Shown here: positions 9,701-18,910 of the stretch, one piece after another
How the letters are laid out: every line of letters starts with the position of its first letter
How positions within the stretch are numbered: position 1 is the stretch's first letter
From: Vibrio sp. DW001
GTDB taxonomy: Bacteria; Pseudomonadota; Gammaproteobacteria; Enterobacterales; Vibrionaceae
Assembly: GCF_029016285.1 (NCBI RefSeq)
Contig: NZ_CP091975.1
Span: forward strand, 1,612,001 to 1,676,000
Direction of reading: 5' to 3'
Length of the DNA: 64,000 nt
The notes under the pieces: generated by a model
Databases searched by the model: none
Told to the model about the DNA's origin: nothing
Seen by the model: the letters and a program-made list of their open reading frames with translations, nothing else
Program-made: the position numbers and the translations under genes

Positions 9701-12545
9701 GACTTCGATTACAGGTATTCAAAGTAATATGACAGAGCAGAACTCATCTTCGTTCATAAAAAACCAACAGCTTGCTCAGCAGGTACATCAAGCATTCCTT
9801 CAAAGCCGAGAGCAAGGTTTGAAGATGGCTGATGCGTTAATGAAGGCGCAGCTACAGGCGGTGACGTCTCAGGTACAGGCGGAACCAATTTCTGGGCTAA
9901 ATCAGCAACCTGTTGTTCCCGTAGTGCCTCAAAAAAACGTGCCGTCTGCGCCCGTTATCGACAAGCCTATTCGTAAACCATGCATTTGGGATTACGATGA
10001 CTTAGTGGAGTATGCAGAAGGCGATATTGCTAAGGTATTTGGAGCGGATTACGCCGTTATCGACAACTATTCTCGTCGTGTAAGATTGCCTACTACGGAT
10101 TATTTACTGGTATCTCGAGTAACGAAGCTTGATGCAACCATGCTTGAATATAAACCAAGCAGCATGACGACCGAATACGATATTCCGGTTAACGCTCCGT
10201 ATCTGGTTGACGGGCAAATTCCTTGGGCTGTGGCGGTAGAGTCAGGCCAATGTGATTTGATGTTGATCAGTTATCTAGGTATTGATTTTGAAAACAAAGG
10301 TGAGCGAGTCTATCGCTTGCTAGATTGTACTCTGACCTTCTTGGGTGATTTACCTCGTGGGGGAGACACCCTTCGTTACGACATCTCCATCAATCACTTT
10401 GCCCGAAATGGCGATACGCTACTGTTTTTCTTTTCTTACGAATGTTTTGTCGGCGATAAGATGATTCTGAAAATGGATAATGGTTGCGCAGGCTTCTTTA
10501 CTGATGAAGAGCTTGCAGATGGCAAAGGCGTTATCCATACGGAAGAAGAAATAAAGTCAAAAAATCTTGTGGTTAAACAGCGTTTCAATCCGTTGTTGCG
10601 TTGCCCGAAAACCCAATTTGATTATCAAGCTTTGTACCCGTTACTTGATGGGGATATCGCGGGATGTTTTGGGAGCAGCCATCAGTCCAATCGTGCTCAA
10701 CCTTCACTGTGTTTTAGCTCAGAAAAATTCATGATGATTGAACAAGTCAGCCGTGTTGAACTTCAAGGTGGCGCGTGGGGACTCGGTCTTATCGAGGGTC
10801 ACAAACAGCTTGAACCTGACCATTGGTATTTCCCTTGCCACTTTAAAGATGACTCGGTGATGGCTGGGTCATTGATGGCGGAAGGCTGTGGTCAATTACT
10901 TCAGTTCTATATGATGTACTTGGGTCTTCATACTCAGGTAGAAAATGGTCGCTTTCAGCCGTTGGAAAATGCCTCTCAACAGGTCCGTTGTAGAGGTCAG
11001 GTATTACCGCAATCTGCCGTACTGACTTATCGAATGGAAGTGACTGAAATAGGGTTAACACCTCGCCCTTATGCAAAAGCGAATATTGATATCCTGCTCG
11101 ATGGCAAAATCGTGGTCGATTTTAAAAACCTGGGTGTGATGATCAAAGAGGAAGCAGAATGCACTCGCTACGGTCAACGCCTGCAAGCCACGATAACGGA
11201 GGCCACCGTACTGAATGTTAATCCTAAGCCAGTTGCGCAAGAAGCACCAGTATCTACGACTCAAAAGCAAGCCTCTGCTAATGCGCCGCTAATGGCGCAG
11301 GTCCCTGATTTAAATACGGCCCAGAACAAAGGCGTGATTCCGCTTCAGCATGTTGAAGCACCGATAACACCGGATTACGCCAATCGCACGCCGGACACCG
11401 TGCCGTTTACTCCATACCATATGTTTGAATTCGCGACGGGCGATATCGAAAAGTGCTTTGGTCCTGACTTCTCAATCTATCGCGGCATGATCCCGCCACG
11501 TACTCCTTGTGGTGACTTGCAACTGACTACCCGAGTGACCGAGGTTAATGGGACGCGTGGCGACTTTAAGACACCTTCGTCTTGTATTGCGGAATACGAA
11601 GTGCCGCAAAACGCATGGTATTATGACGAAAATAGTCACAGCAGTTTGATGCCATATTCAGTGTTGATGGAAATCTCGTTGCAACCGAATGGCTTTATTT
11701 CAGGTTATATGGGTACAACGTTAGGCTTCCCAGGTTTGGAACTCTTTTTCCGTAACCTAGATGGAAGCGGCAAGATACTAAGAAATGTTGACCTGCGTGG
11801 CAAAACTATCGTCAACGATTCTCGCCTACTTTCAACGGTCATGATGGGAACCAATATCATCCAGAGCTTCAGCTTTGAATTGAGCACCGACGGTATTCCT
11901 TTTTATGAAGGCACGGCCGTATTTGGTTACTTCAAAGGGGATGCGCTAAAGGATCAGCTTGGTCTAGACAACGGGCAGGTGAAACAACCATGGCACGTCG
12001 ATAACAATCGCACGCCGGATGTCAGTATTAACTTGCTCGATAAAGAGAGTCGCTACTTTAACGCACCACTATCTGCAAGCGGTGAGTTGCAGCCCCATTA
12101 TAAGCTCGCGGGTGGCCGGTTGAACTTTATTGATAAAGTCGATATCACTAGTGATGGTGGTAAAGCAGGCCTCGGTTATTTGCATGCTGAACGTACGATT
12201 GATCCGAGTGATTGGTTCTTCCAGTTCCACTTCCATCAAGATCCGGTAATGCCCGGTTCGCTTGGTGTCGAAGCCATTATTGAGCTGATGCAAACCTACG
12301 CGATTAACAAAGATTTAGGCGCGGGTTTCCATTCACCTAAATTTGGCCAGATAGAATCAGAAGTAAAATGGAAATATCGCGGTCAAATAAACCCGTTGAA
12401 TAAACAGATGTCACTGGATGTACATATTACCGCTATCGAAGAAAGAGACGGTAAAACGGTCATTATCGGTGATGCAAACTTAAGCAAAGATGGTCTGCGT
12501 ATATACGAACTATCTGACATCGCTATCTGTATTGAAGAAGCGTGA
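6762..12545 (+). CDS. pfaC: PUFA synthase PfaC: ketosynthase, chain-length factor and two dehydratases
   Basis: PfaC (1927 aa) carries condensation and dehydration/isomerisation functions of the PUFA synthase. The N-terminal ketosynthase has Cys204 in DAACASS, His339 in ECHATGT and His379 in SNLGHLL. A second ketosynthase-like domain has Glu678 (SAAEQS) where the Cys would be, the mark of a chain-length factor. After a Ser/Gln/Pro-rich linker come two FabA-type hot-dog dehydratases: the first around His1360 (CHFKDDSVMAGS), the second around His1823 (FHFHQDPVMPGS), the latter closer to the FabA consensus. The order KS-CLF-DH-DH is the family standard. AAGGAG at 6749-6754 precedes the ATG, which overlaps the pfaB stop. 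Confidence 0.96.
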   Translation: MSSHRQAKIAIVGLANLYPDADTPKTFWQNLLDKKDSRTTLRAEKLGADPEAYQGQQGESDRFYCDKGGYIENFTFDASGYHLPVENFEGLDDSFLWAIDTSRKALLDAGIASDAHILERTGVIMGALSFPTTRSNDLFLPLYHSAVEKALQTTLANPDFLLSPSNDSDRKLNPANGIAAHNASKLVADALGLGSVQLSLDAACASSVYSLKLACDYLNTGKADMMLAGAVSGADPFFINMGFSIFHAYPDHGVSVPFDTNSKGLFAGEGAGVLVLKRLEDAERDGDHIYAVVSGTGLSNDGRGQFVLSPNSKGQVQAFERAYEASDLSPDSMEVIECHATGTPLGDKVELTSMERFFADKLKGSEAPLIGSAKSNLGHLLTAAGMPGIMKMIFGMKEGQLPPGINLVTPLSSPDGLFGAHTLPNKVQPWPDKEGNRQRCAGVSVFGFGGSNAHLLLEEWKGQPNRVTSKTGKDKKQVPQMKVTGLASHFGSLKTIGALSSAIQTGADAFVSLPKKRWKGLDQHPELLSQFGLKSVPQGAYIDQFEFDFLRFKVPPNEDDRLISQQLLLMKVADEAIRDAKLEVGQKVAVLVAMETELEMHQFRGRVNLHTQLSDSLNNMGIVLSDSEYLALEAIAMDSVLDAAKLNQYTSFIGNIMASRIASLWDFNGPAFTISAAEQSVARCIDVAQNLMLQDSLDAVVIAAVDLCGSVEQVILKNRVTPVAATTQDSGWKVGEGAGAIVLVDKHALTNQQKQPNNSYAEISALGFSAMTHSYKLTERLLSQANIPENSVGILEVNQAPESNEPVQLPLMNATMIQASQRLGHCNSASGMASMLHGLLNLNQTSVDSNDKALMVVNISENQCSQLLLCQSVAEAQSLALRVSNDLPTDSKRQLIKQVTLGGRDIYQHVVSTDFSELTAIRQKSAHAKPRVTRKQAAKQPVASSLVNPLQLTRSQATKSPEVSAPVSPLVSQTLAPSHQTSITGIQSNMTEQNSSSFIKNQQLAQQVHQAFLQSREQGLKMADALMKAQLQAVTSQVQAEPISGLNQQPVVPVVPQKNVPSAPVIDKPIRKPCIWDYDDLVEYAEGDIAKVFGADYAVIDNYSRRVRLPTTDYLLVSRVTKLDATMLEYKPSSMTTEYDIPVNAPYLVDGQIPWAVAVESGQCDLMLISYLGIDFENKGERVYRLLDCTLTFLGDLPRGGDTLRYDISINHFARNGDTLLFFFSYECFVGDKMILKMDNGCAGFFTDEELADGKGVIHTEEEIKSKNLVVKQRFNPLLRCPKTQFDYQALYPLLDGDIAGCFGSSHQSNRAQPSLCFSSEKFMMIEQVSRVELQGGAWGLGLIEGHKQLEPDHWYFPCHFKDDSVMAGSLMAEGCGQLLQFYMMYLGLHTQVENGRFQPLENASQQVRCRGQVLPQSAVLTYRMEVTEIGLTPRPYAKANIDILLDGKIVVDFKNLGVMIKEEAECTRYGQRLQATITEATVLNVNPKPVAQEAPVSTTQKQASANAPLMAQVPDLNTAQNKGVIPLQHVEAPITPDYANRTPDTVPFTPYHMFEFATGDIEKCFGPDFSIYRGMIPPRTPCGDLQLTTRVTEVNGTRGDFKTPSSCIAEYEVPQNAWYYDENSHSSLMPYSVLMEISLQPNGFISGYMGTTLGFPGLELFFRNLDGSGKILRNVDLRGKTIVNDSRLLSTVMMGTNIIQSFSFELSTDGIPFYEGTAVFGYFKGDALKDQLGLDNGQVKQPWHVDNNRTPDVSINLLDKESRYFNAPLSASGELQPHYKLAGGRLNFIDKVDITSDGGKAGLGYLHAERTIDPSDWFFQFHFHQDPVMPGSLGVEAIIELMQTYAINKDLGAGFHSPKFGQIESEVKWKYRGQINPLNKQMSLDVHITAIEERDGKTVIIGDANLSKDGLRIYELSDIAICIEEA

Positions 12546-12559
12546 GAAAAGGGTAAATA

Positions 12560-14209
12560 ATGACTATGACGATTCATCAAGCGACATTGAAAAATAAAAA
12601 ACTGTCACCGTGGCCGTGGCAGATTGAAGAAAGCAAAATCCATTTCTCCATTGATACGATGGCTCAGATATTGAAAGATCTTAGTGTAGGTTGTTTTCTG
12701 GTGAACCATCCAGAAAAAAGGCTGGGAATTAGTCAGAGTGCCGATATTGTGTCTGGAGACGAAGTCATTGCCGACAGTGCGCATCCGGTCAGTGCGTTTG
12801 CGCCGGCGCTTGGCACGCAAAGCCTCGGTGACAGTGAGTTTTGTCGAGTGCATGGCGTGAAGTACGCCTACTATGCAGGTGCAATGGCGAATGGTATCTC
12901 GTCAGAAGCGTTGGTTATTGCATTGGGTCAGGCGGGTATACTTTGCTCATTTGGTGCAGCTGGCCTTATTCCATCAAGGGTAGAACAAGCGATACACCGT
13001 ATTCAAACCGCTTTACCAAATGGCCCCTATGCGTTTAACCTGATACACAGTCCTAGCGAACCAGCGCTTGAACGCGGCAGCGTAGAACTGTTCTTAAAGC
13101 ATAACGTCCGTACCGTTGAGGCCTCCGCATTTTTAGGTTTGACACCACAGATTGTTCAATATCGTGCAGCAGGACTTAGCCGCGACGAAAAAGGTGAGGT
13201 CCACATTGCGAACAAAGTCATCGCAAAGGTGAGTCGCACGGAAGTCGCACGTAAGTTTATGGCGCCGGCTCCGGTAAAAATGCTTCAAGGGTTAGTGGAC
13301 GAAGGTCGAATTAGCGCCGAGCAAATGGAGTTGGCTCAACATGTGCCAATGGCTGATGATATTACGGCGGAAGCAGATTCTGGTGGACATACTGATAATC
13401 GTCCTCTGGTTACTCTATTACCGACTATCTTGGCGTTGAAAGATGAGATTCAAGCTGAGTTCCAATTTAAAACGCCATTGCGTGTTGGTTCTGGTGGTGG
13501 CATCGGTACCCCTGATGCCGCGTTAGCCGCCTTTAACATTGGTGCCGCGTACATTGTGACGGGCTCAATCAATCAGGCTTGTATCGAAGCGGGCGCAAGT
13601 GAGCATACTCGTAAACTCCTTGCGACGACCGAGATGGCCGATGTTACGATGGCTCCGGCAGCGGATATGTTCGAAATGGGCGTAAAGTTACAGGTTGTTA
13701 AACGTGGTACGTTGTTCCCGATGCGAGCAAATAAGTTGTATGAAATATACACCCGTTACGATTCTATCGAAGCGATTCCGGCTGATGAGCGTCATAAATT
13801 AGAAACTCAAGTTTTCCGTTCAACGCTTGATGATATTTGGGCCGGAACAGTGGCGCACTTTAATGAGAGAGATCCAAAGCAAATTGCTCGTGCTGAAGGG
13901 AATCCGAAACGTAAAATGGCGTTGATATTCCGTTGGTATCTTGGTCTTTCAAGTCGTTGGTCTAATACCGGTGAAGTTGGCCGAGAAATGGATTACCAGA
14001 TATGGGCGGGCCCTGCTTTAGGGGCATTTAATGCGTGGGCAAAAGGCAGCTATCTCGATAACTATCAGGATCGTCGTGCGGTGGATCTGGCGATGCATTT
14101 GATGCATGGTGCCGCTTATTTAGCACGGGTTAACCTGTTGTCTTCACAAGGTATAAAACTCCCTATCGGTCTTGCACGCTGGAAGCCGACGGAAAAGATG
14201 GCTCAGTAG
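12560..14209 (+). CDS. pfaD: PUFA synthase enoyl reductase PfaD
   Basis: PfaD (549 aa) is the separate FMN-dependent enoyl reductase of the PUFA synthase, related to 2-nitropropane dioxygenases. The TIM-barrel part shows the glycine-rich phosphate-binding segment GSGGGIGTPDAA and a following VTGSINQACIEAG strand. It begins 14 nt after the pfaC stop with an AAAAGGG ribosome binding site; ATG 12560 has good spacing and a second in-frame ATG at 12566 is possible. It is the last gene of the operon, followed by a strong hairpin. The phosphopantetheinyl transferase (pfaE) is not in the window, as is common. Confidence 0.96.
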   Translation: MTMTIHQATLKNKKLSPWPWQIEESKIHFSIDTMAQILKDLSVGCFLVNHPEKRLGISQSADIVSGDEVIADSAHPVSAFAPALGTQSLGDSEFCRVHGVKYAYYAGAMANGISSEALVIALGQAGILCSFGAAGLIPSRVEQAIHRIQTALPNGPYAFNLIHSPSEPALERGSVELFLKHNVRTVEASAFLGLTPQIVQYRAAGLSRDEKGEVHIANKVIAKVSRTEVARKFMAPAPVKMLQGLVDEGRISAEQMELAQHVPMADDITAEADSGGHTDNRPLVTLLPTILALKDEIQAEFQFKTPLRVGSGGGIGTPDAALAAFNIGAAYIVTGSINQACIEAGASEHTRKLLATTEMADVTMAPAADMFEMGVKLQVVKRGTLFPMRANKLYEIYTRYDSIEAIPADERHKLETQVFRSTLDDIWAGTVAHFNERDPKQIARAEGNPKRKMALIFRWYLGLSSRWSNTGEVGREMDYQIWAGPALGAFNAWAKGSYLDNYQDRRAVDLAMHLMHGAAYLARVNLLSSQGIKLPIGLARWKPTEKMAQ

Positions 14210-14230
14210 TGACTCTAGGATAACGTACTT

Positions 14231-14270
14231 CAAACGCCTCTTACTTGTATCAATAGGTAAGGGGCGTTTG
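14231..14270 (+). terminator. Hairpin terminator after pfaD
   Basis: A 14-bp stem (CAAACGCCTCTTAC with GTAAGGGGCGTTTG, one G.T pair) encloses a 12-nt loop 21 nt after the pfaD stop and is followed by TTCGATT, a weak U tract. It most likely ends the pfa transcript. The converging gene at 14317-15399 could also use it. Confidence 0.75.
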
Positions 14271-14316
14271 TTCGATTAAAGGACGTCAATCTAATGATTG
14301 AATGGCCGTAGAATGT

Positions 14317-15399
14317 CTACGCCACACAAATACCATATTTTGGAAGCACATCTCTTATGATATCTAACCTGTAAGATTTCAGTGCATCATGGAAGTGTTT
14401 CCAATCTGAACTGAGGAAGCTTTCGCTATAACGATAGGTGATGAGGTCGTTCGATAATGGAGAGGCGACGGCTTTGCCTCTTGCTATCTCTTTCCAACTC
14501 CCTTTACCGCTGACGATAAACGTCAGTTTAACGGCGCCAAACCCAAATCTACCTTCTGAAATCCATTCAAGCCATTGCTTGTGCCTCACCTCACCTTCGT
14601 CGTCTCTAAATGTTGATAAAGCCTTTTTGATCAGGGCCAACTTATCTTCTGGCATATCATTCTGACTATCTAAATCCATGGATTCGTCATCGGCAAGATA
14701 GCACCTGATGACTTTGTACATTTGGTTAGACGCCTTTAGAAAATCGTCCGTATTATCTCTCACAACCCGATCGCCATTTCCGGTTTTATAATCCCATTTT
14801 ATGTACGGGCGATCGGGAAAAGATAACGCAGGACCATGGCCTAACGGAGAGACGGAGGATATCCCCCAGTTCAAAATGCTGTCCTTTACTCTGTCGAGCA
14901 AACTACCGTCATCATTGGTATTGATTTCGGTCACTTCATTGATTTCATGGCTGACTCCGGCAAAGCCATAATGTGCAAAAGTGTCCGCGTAGACATGCAT
15001 GGCTATACCTAAAATATGCAGGCCAAATGGGCTCTGGCGATATTTAGCGACAGCGCGCAACATATCTCGAGCGACAGGGCTGTCTGGTTTGCATACCAAT
15101 CTTTGGATGAACCCTCCTTCTGGAACGGATTCGTTTGTTTTTCCTTGATTGCCAGGTAAGAAATGGAACGGGATCCACGCCAAATGGTTTGAGAGTTCGT
15201 TACCATTTCTGTAGTCAAGCATCTTATGAGCGGATGAAATACGGTTGAACATCGCCCCATTACTAAATCTGACTGGTTCTGAATTTGTCGCCTCGTCAAC
15301 ATATTGGGCGCAGTAGGCCAGTTTTTCAGCCTGTTCATGTTCCATACCCGCGAATCTTGCAACGACGTACGTTAATGTATGATGTCCATCTATTGGCAT
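14317..15399 (-). CDS. DUF6765-like protein
   Basis: A 360-residue soluble protein without a signal peptide or membrane segment. The N-terminus (MPIDGHHTLTYVVARFAGM) resembles the DUF6765 family, which starts with an MxIDxHxxxTY-type stretch. Conserved-looking His/Asp pairs follow, for example HAYADTFAHYGFAG-like residues around 130-145 (HVYADTFAHYGF), reminiscent of the metal-binding helices of zinc-dependent phospholipase C-like folds, but I do not see enough to call activity. It is a single gene, convergent with pfaD and divergent from the sugar operon. The start has only a weak GAGA ribosome binding site. Confidence 0.7.
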   Translation of the reverse strand: MPIDGHHTLTYVVARFAGMEHEQAEKLAYCAQYVDEATNSEPVRFSNGAMFNRISSAHKMLDYRNGNELSNHLAWIPFHFLPGNQGKTNESVPEGGFIQRLVCKPDSPVARDMLRAVAKYRQSPFGLHILGIAMHVYADTFAHYGFAGVSHEINEVTEINTNDDGSLLDRVKDSILNWGISSVSPLGHGPALSFPDRPYIKWDYKTGNGDRVVRDNTDDFLKASNQMYKVIRCYLADDESMDLDSQNDMPEDKLALIKKALSTFRDDEGEVRHKQWLEWISEGRFGFGAVKLTFIVSGKGSWKEIARGKAVASPLSNDLITYRYSESFLSSDWKHFHDALKSYRLDIIRDVLPKYGICVA

Positions 15400-15881
15400 A
15401 TATTTCTCAGTGATTGTTTATTTTTTATACAGTAATGGGTTAGTACATGACTTTCTCCACCTGCGGTCACACTTCTTTAATGAAAACTGTCTTAACTTTT
15501 TGATATTTATGTTTTAAATTTCGGTACTAAACGCCACCGATTTCAACATTTATAGAGGTATTTCTGTTGACACTTTCTCTCTACGGAATTAAGGAGACAG
15601 AACCATGCAGAACTGATTGAGGATAATAATCAGTTCAATATAGGGACCAACTCTGACACCCGTCAGGGGTTTTCAATGAGTGCATAATTGCCCAGTAGTA
15701 TAAAAAACAACCAACTTGTGATCTGCGTTGCATTTATTCCTGCGTCTCCTTGGTATGGTCGTGGTCATATCGAGAAGGCTCTGCTTTACGCTAGAAATAA
15801 GGTTTGGTCTTAACGGTGAGATGTAACGTTATAAATTGTACGACTCCCTATAAATCTATTCGGTGAAAAAGGATTATGGAC
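15400..15881. promoter_or_regulatory. Divergent intergenic region upstream of the amino-sugar conjugate operon
   Basis: This 482-nt gap must hold promoters for the minus-strand gene and for the ABC operon on the right. A possible -35 (TTGACA at about 15567) is present. Two small hairpins are visible: ACTGATT/AATCAGT at about 15612-15633, and CTGAC-ACCC-GTCAG at 15653-15666 followed by GGGGTTTT, which looks like a short attenuator or terminator. An 8-bp palindrome TAACGTTA lies at about 15823-15834, within 60 nt of the first gene. I could not recognise a GntR/DasR-type operator with confidence. No credible gene. Confidence 0.4.
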
Positions 15882-17105
15882 ATGAAAAAACACCTTTTAG
15901 CACTTGTGCTGGCTTCATTATCAACAAATAGTTTTGCTGTTGATATCGAATACTGGCAATACAAGTTCGATGCTCGCGTTAAAACTGTGGATGCTCTAAT
16001 TGAAAAATTTGAGAAGCAAAATCCAGAAATAAATGTCAAACACGTAACTTTTCCGTATGCCCAATATCGTACCAAAATGGCGGCTGCAATGTCCGCAGAC
16101 AAAGGTCCAGACGTGCTTCAACTGTATTATGGTTGGGTGCCGGATTACTATACCTCTGGGTTGATCCAACCTTTATCTGAAAAATATATATCCAGTAAAG
16201 AGATTGATGAGCAGTTCTACTCTTTTGTTCAAGGTATGAAATACGATGGTCAGTATTATGCTGTACCTACTGCCGTGAGAACGCTTGCTCTTTTTTGGAA
16301 CAAAAAACTCTTTAAAGAAGCCGGGTTGACTGAGCCACCTAAAACATTAGACGAACTCGTTAGTTACAGTAAAAAACTCACTAAGCGGGATGATAATAAC
16401 AACCTGCTTTCAGCTGGTCTCACTGTGGACCTAGCGGAGCAAGACCACCATTGGTGGCGAGAAGTCTTGATTCGCCAGATGGGTGGTGTTCCTTATTTAG
16501 ACGATTATCAAACGACTAACTACACCAACGAAGCCGGTGAAAAAGCCTTTGCGTTTATGACGGATCTTTTAACCAAACATGAGGTTACTACACCTCGATT
16601 TATGGATGAAGGTCAAGCGGCGTTTAAAGCGGGTCGAGCAGCAATGCATATCGATGGGTCTTTCCGACTTTCTACCTACAATAAAGCGCGTCGTTTAGAG
16701 TGGGGCGTGGCTGAACTGCCTTCCCATAATGGCATCAAATCGAACTTTTCTTCTTATTGGGTAAATGCAGTTAGCAAGAAAGCCCAAGGAGAAAGCCGTG
16801 ATGCGGCTGAGAAATTTGTCGCGTTCTTAACATCTGAAGATGCAATGCAACTTTGGTTGGACAATGTAGGTGAATTACCAGCACGTCGAGCGGTAGCAGA
16901 AAGACCAGAGAATGTTACCCACGAGCAATATGGACCGTTTATCAAAGGGCTAGGCTATGCTCACACGACGAAGTTCAAATCAGAGGCGTCGCAACGTCAA
17001 ACATTAATCAATGCCTTTGATAGCGTTGTGCTACAAGGGGTTTCAGTGAAGGATGCGCTATTGAAAGCCTCTGCTGAAGAACAGAAGATTTTGGACAAAA
17101 AGTAA
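15882..17105 (+). CDS. Sugar-type ABC transporter substrate-binding protein
   Basis: A 407-residue periplasmic solute-binding protein of the family-1 carbohydrate type. Residues 1-19 form a signal peptide (MKKHLL.. to NSFA), after which the mature protein begins VDIEYWQYKF; the segment DKGPDVLQLYYGW is typical of the sugar-binding family. I choose ATG 15882 because AAGGA at 15869-15873 is 8 nt upstream; the ATG at 15876 is only 2 nt from it. The protein opens a seven-gene operon with two permeases, a lyase, an ATPase, a deacetylase, a regulator and a glucosamine kinase, so the ligand is inferred to be an amino-sugar conjugate. The actual ligand cannot be read from sequence. Confidence 0.9.
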   Translation: MKKHLLALVLASLSTNSFAVDIEYWQYKFDARVKTVDALIEKFEKQNPEINVKHVTFPYAQYRTKMAAAMSADKGPDVLQLYYGWVPDYYTSGLIQPLSEKYISSKEIDEQFYSFVQGMKYDGQYYAVPTAVRTLALFWNKKLFKEAGLTEPPKTLDELVSYSKKLTKRDDNNNLLSAGLTVDLAEQDHHWWREVLIRQMGGVPYLDDYQTTNYTNEAGEKAFAFMTDLLTKHEVTTPRFMDEGQAAFKAGRAAMHIDGSFRLSTYNKARRLEWGVAELPSHNGIKSNFSSYWVNAVSKKAQGESRDAAEKFVAFLTSEDAMQLWLDNVGELPARRAVAERPENVTHEQYGPFIKGLGYAHTTKFKSEASQRQTLINAFDSVVLQGVSVKDALLKASAEEQKILDKK

Positions 17106-17116
17106 TCCGCCATCAT

Positions 17117-17140
17117 GAGTAGGTATCTATATACCTACTC
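17117..17140 (+). repeat. Perfect intercistronic hairpin after the binding-protein gene
   Basis: GAGTAGGTAT pairs perfectly with ATACCTACTC around a CTAT loop. There is no U tract, so it is unlikely to stop transcription fully. Its place, 12 nt after the binding-protein stop and before the permease, is the usual location of an mRNA-stabilising or processing hairpin that raises binding-protein levels over permease levels. It also overlaps an upstream in-frame ATG of the permease, which argues against that start. Confidence 0.75.
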
Positions 17141-17159
17141 TCTCTATGGAGACGTAAAT

Positions 17160-18074
17160 ATGAATGTTGCAGAAAACGTAACACCAGTGCGGCGTGGTTT
17201 GACTATCCAGCAAAAAAAAGCCATTTGGGCGTGGTTATTTCTTACTGTGCCAATAATATTTTTTGTTGTTGTTCGTTTTTATCCAACGTTCGATTCATTC
17301 TATATTTCACTCACAGAATGGAATATTGTTGGCGATAAACTGTATGTAGGCTTAGAAAACTACAAACGGCTTTTTTCCGATCCTGTTTTTTGGATCGTCC
17401 TTTCTAATACGTTTGAGTACTTGATACTGGGAATGCCAGTATCGTTACTATTGTCTTTCACTATTGCCTATAATCTGGATAAAATCCGCTTCGGTCATAC
17501 CTTTCTTCGTGCTTGTTATTTTGTTCCTTTTCTTACAACCGCCGTCGCGATGGCTTGGGTTTGGCGTTGGTTTTATCAAGCAGCGCCGATTGGTTTCTTT
17601 AATAACGTTCTTATTGATCTGGGTTTGCACCAGATGCCATTTTTGCAATCCACGACTCAAGCTTTGCCTTCGATACTCCTTCCTGCAATTTGGGCGGGTC
17701 TAGGATTTCAGATCCTTATCTTTATGGCTGGGCTCCGTTCTGTACCGACAAGCTATTTAGAAGCGGCGAAAATAGACGGGGCAGGTCGCTGGCAGGTATT
17801 AAAAGAGATTACTATCCCTCATCTTTGGCCAACCATCGTTTTTCTTGTGGTGATGAGTACTATCGGTTTCCTTCGCATCTTCGATCAAGTATTCAATATG
17901 ACCGTCGATGGTCAAGGAGGACCGGTTAACTCCGCTCGTCCTCTGGTTTTGCATATCTATCAATCCGCTTTCGCTGATTTTGAGATGGGATATGCAGCTG
18001 CTCAAACGGTTGTATTGTTCGTCATTTTACTGTTTATCACCTTCATCCAATTTTCACTAATGAGGAAGAAATAA
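17160..18074 (+). CDS. Sugar-type ABC transporter permease (MalF-like)
   Basis: Inner membrane permease of 304 residues with six predicted hydrophobic segments and the cytoplasmic EAA loop (YLEAAKIDGAGRWQVLKEITIP) that docks on the ATPase. I start it at ATG 17160, with GGAG at 17148-17151 and 8 nt spacing; the longer in-frame start at 17115 lies inside the intercistronic hairpin and has no ribosome binding site. It pairs with the next gene as the heterodimeric channel of a carbohydrate uptake (CUT1-type) importer. Confidence 0.92.
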   Translation: MNVAENVTPVRRGLTIQQKKAIWAWLFLTVPIIFFVVVRFYPTFDSFYISLTEWNIVGDKLYVGLENYKRLFSDPVFWIVLSNTFEYLILGMPVSLLLSFTIAYNLDKIRFGHTFLRACYFVPFLTTAVAMAWVWRWFYQAAPIGFFNNVLIDLGLHQMPFLQSTTQALPSILLPAIWAGLGFQILIFMAGLRSVPTSYLEAAKIDGAGRWQVLKEITIPHLWPTIVFLVVMSTIGFLRIFDQVFNMTVDGQGGPVNSARPLVLHIYQSAFADFEMGYAAAQTVVLFVILLFITFIQFSLMRKK

Positions 18075-18905
18075 ATGGCCAATATAAAAACGATGCCAGA
18101 CATCAAAAAAATAGTCATATGGACCATTTTATTTGTCGGTGCTCTAGGAATGATAGTGCCACTGATATTTATGTTTTCTACCTCCCTAAAAGTTGGTGAA
18201 GAGGTATACAACCTTAGCTTGATACCTGCCGAACCTACCCTAGAGAATTATGTGTATCTTTTTGATAATTCGGAGTTTTTCACATGGTTTTTCAACTCAT
18301 TTGTTGTAGCCATCGGGGTGACAATAAGTGTTCTGTTTTTCGATTCGCTTATCGGTTACACATTGTGCAAATTTGATTTTCGAGGTAAGAAAATCATCTT
18401 TGTTGCCATTCTATCTACTATGATGATCCCGACGGAAATGCTCGTCATTCCTTGGTACATCATGTCCAAGAATTTCGGCTGGTTAGATACCTACTGGGGA
18501 GTGATGTTTCCAGGAATGATTTCAGGTTTTGGTGTTTTTCTAATGAAACAATTTTTTGAAACCGTACCGGATGATTATATTCATGCGGCACGAATTGATG
18601 GACTTAGCGAGTTTGCCATATGGTGGAAGGTTGCCATGCCGATGGTGGGGCCCGCTTTATCTGCATTGGCGATATTTACTTTTCTAGGAAATTGGACCGC
18701 ATTTTTATGGCCGATGATCGTGATCAATGATCCCAACATCTATACCGTGCCTGTTGGATTAGCTTCTTTTTCTGGTGAGTTCATTACGGAATGGGAAATG
18801 ATAATGGCAGGTGCAAGTGTTGCAACGATACCAACACTTTTGGTATTCATATTATTACAGAAATATATTGTCCGTGGCGTTGTAATGGCTGGACTTAAAG
18901 GATAA
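18075..18905 (+). CDS. Sugar-type ABC transporter permease (MalG-like)
   Basis: Second inner membrane permease (276 aa), with six predicted membrane segments and the EAA-type loop YIHAARIDGLSEFAIWWKVAMP. Its ATG immediately follows the stop codon of the first permease and a GAGGAA ribosome binding site lies in the end of that gene, so translation is coupled. The C-terminus MAGLKG is characteristic of MalG-like CUT1 permeases. Confidence 0.92.
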   Translation: MANIKTMPDIKKIVIWTILFVGALGMIVPLIFMFSTSLKVGEEVYNLSLIPAEPTLENYVYLFDNSEFFTWFFNSFVVAIGVTISVLFFDSLIGYTLCKFDFRGKKIIFVAILSTMMIPTEMLVIPWYIMSKNFGWLDTYWGVMFPGMISGFGVFLMKQFFETVPDDYIHAARIDGLSEFAIWWKVAMPMVGPALSALAIFTFLGNWTAFLWPMIVINDPNIYTVPVGLASFSGEFITEWEMIMAGASVATIPTLLVFILLQKYIVRGVVMAGLKG

Positions 18906-18910
18906 ATAAC

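Noticed and set aside
15755..15826. 24-codon frame before the sugar-binding protein
   Set aside because: No ribosome binding site and no conserved feature; likely chance.
17115..17159. Longer start for the MalF-like permease
   Set aside because: The extra 15 codons lie in a perfect hairpin without a ribosome binding site; GGAG is correctly spaced for ATG 17160.
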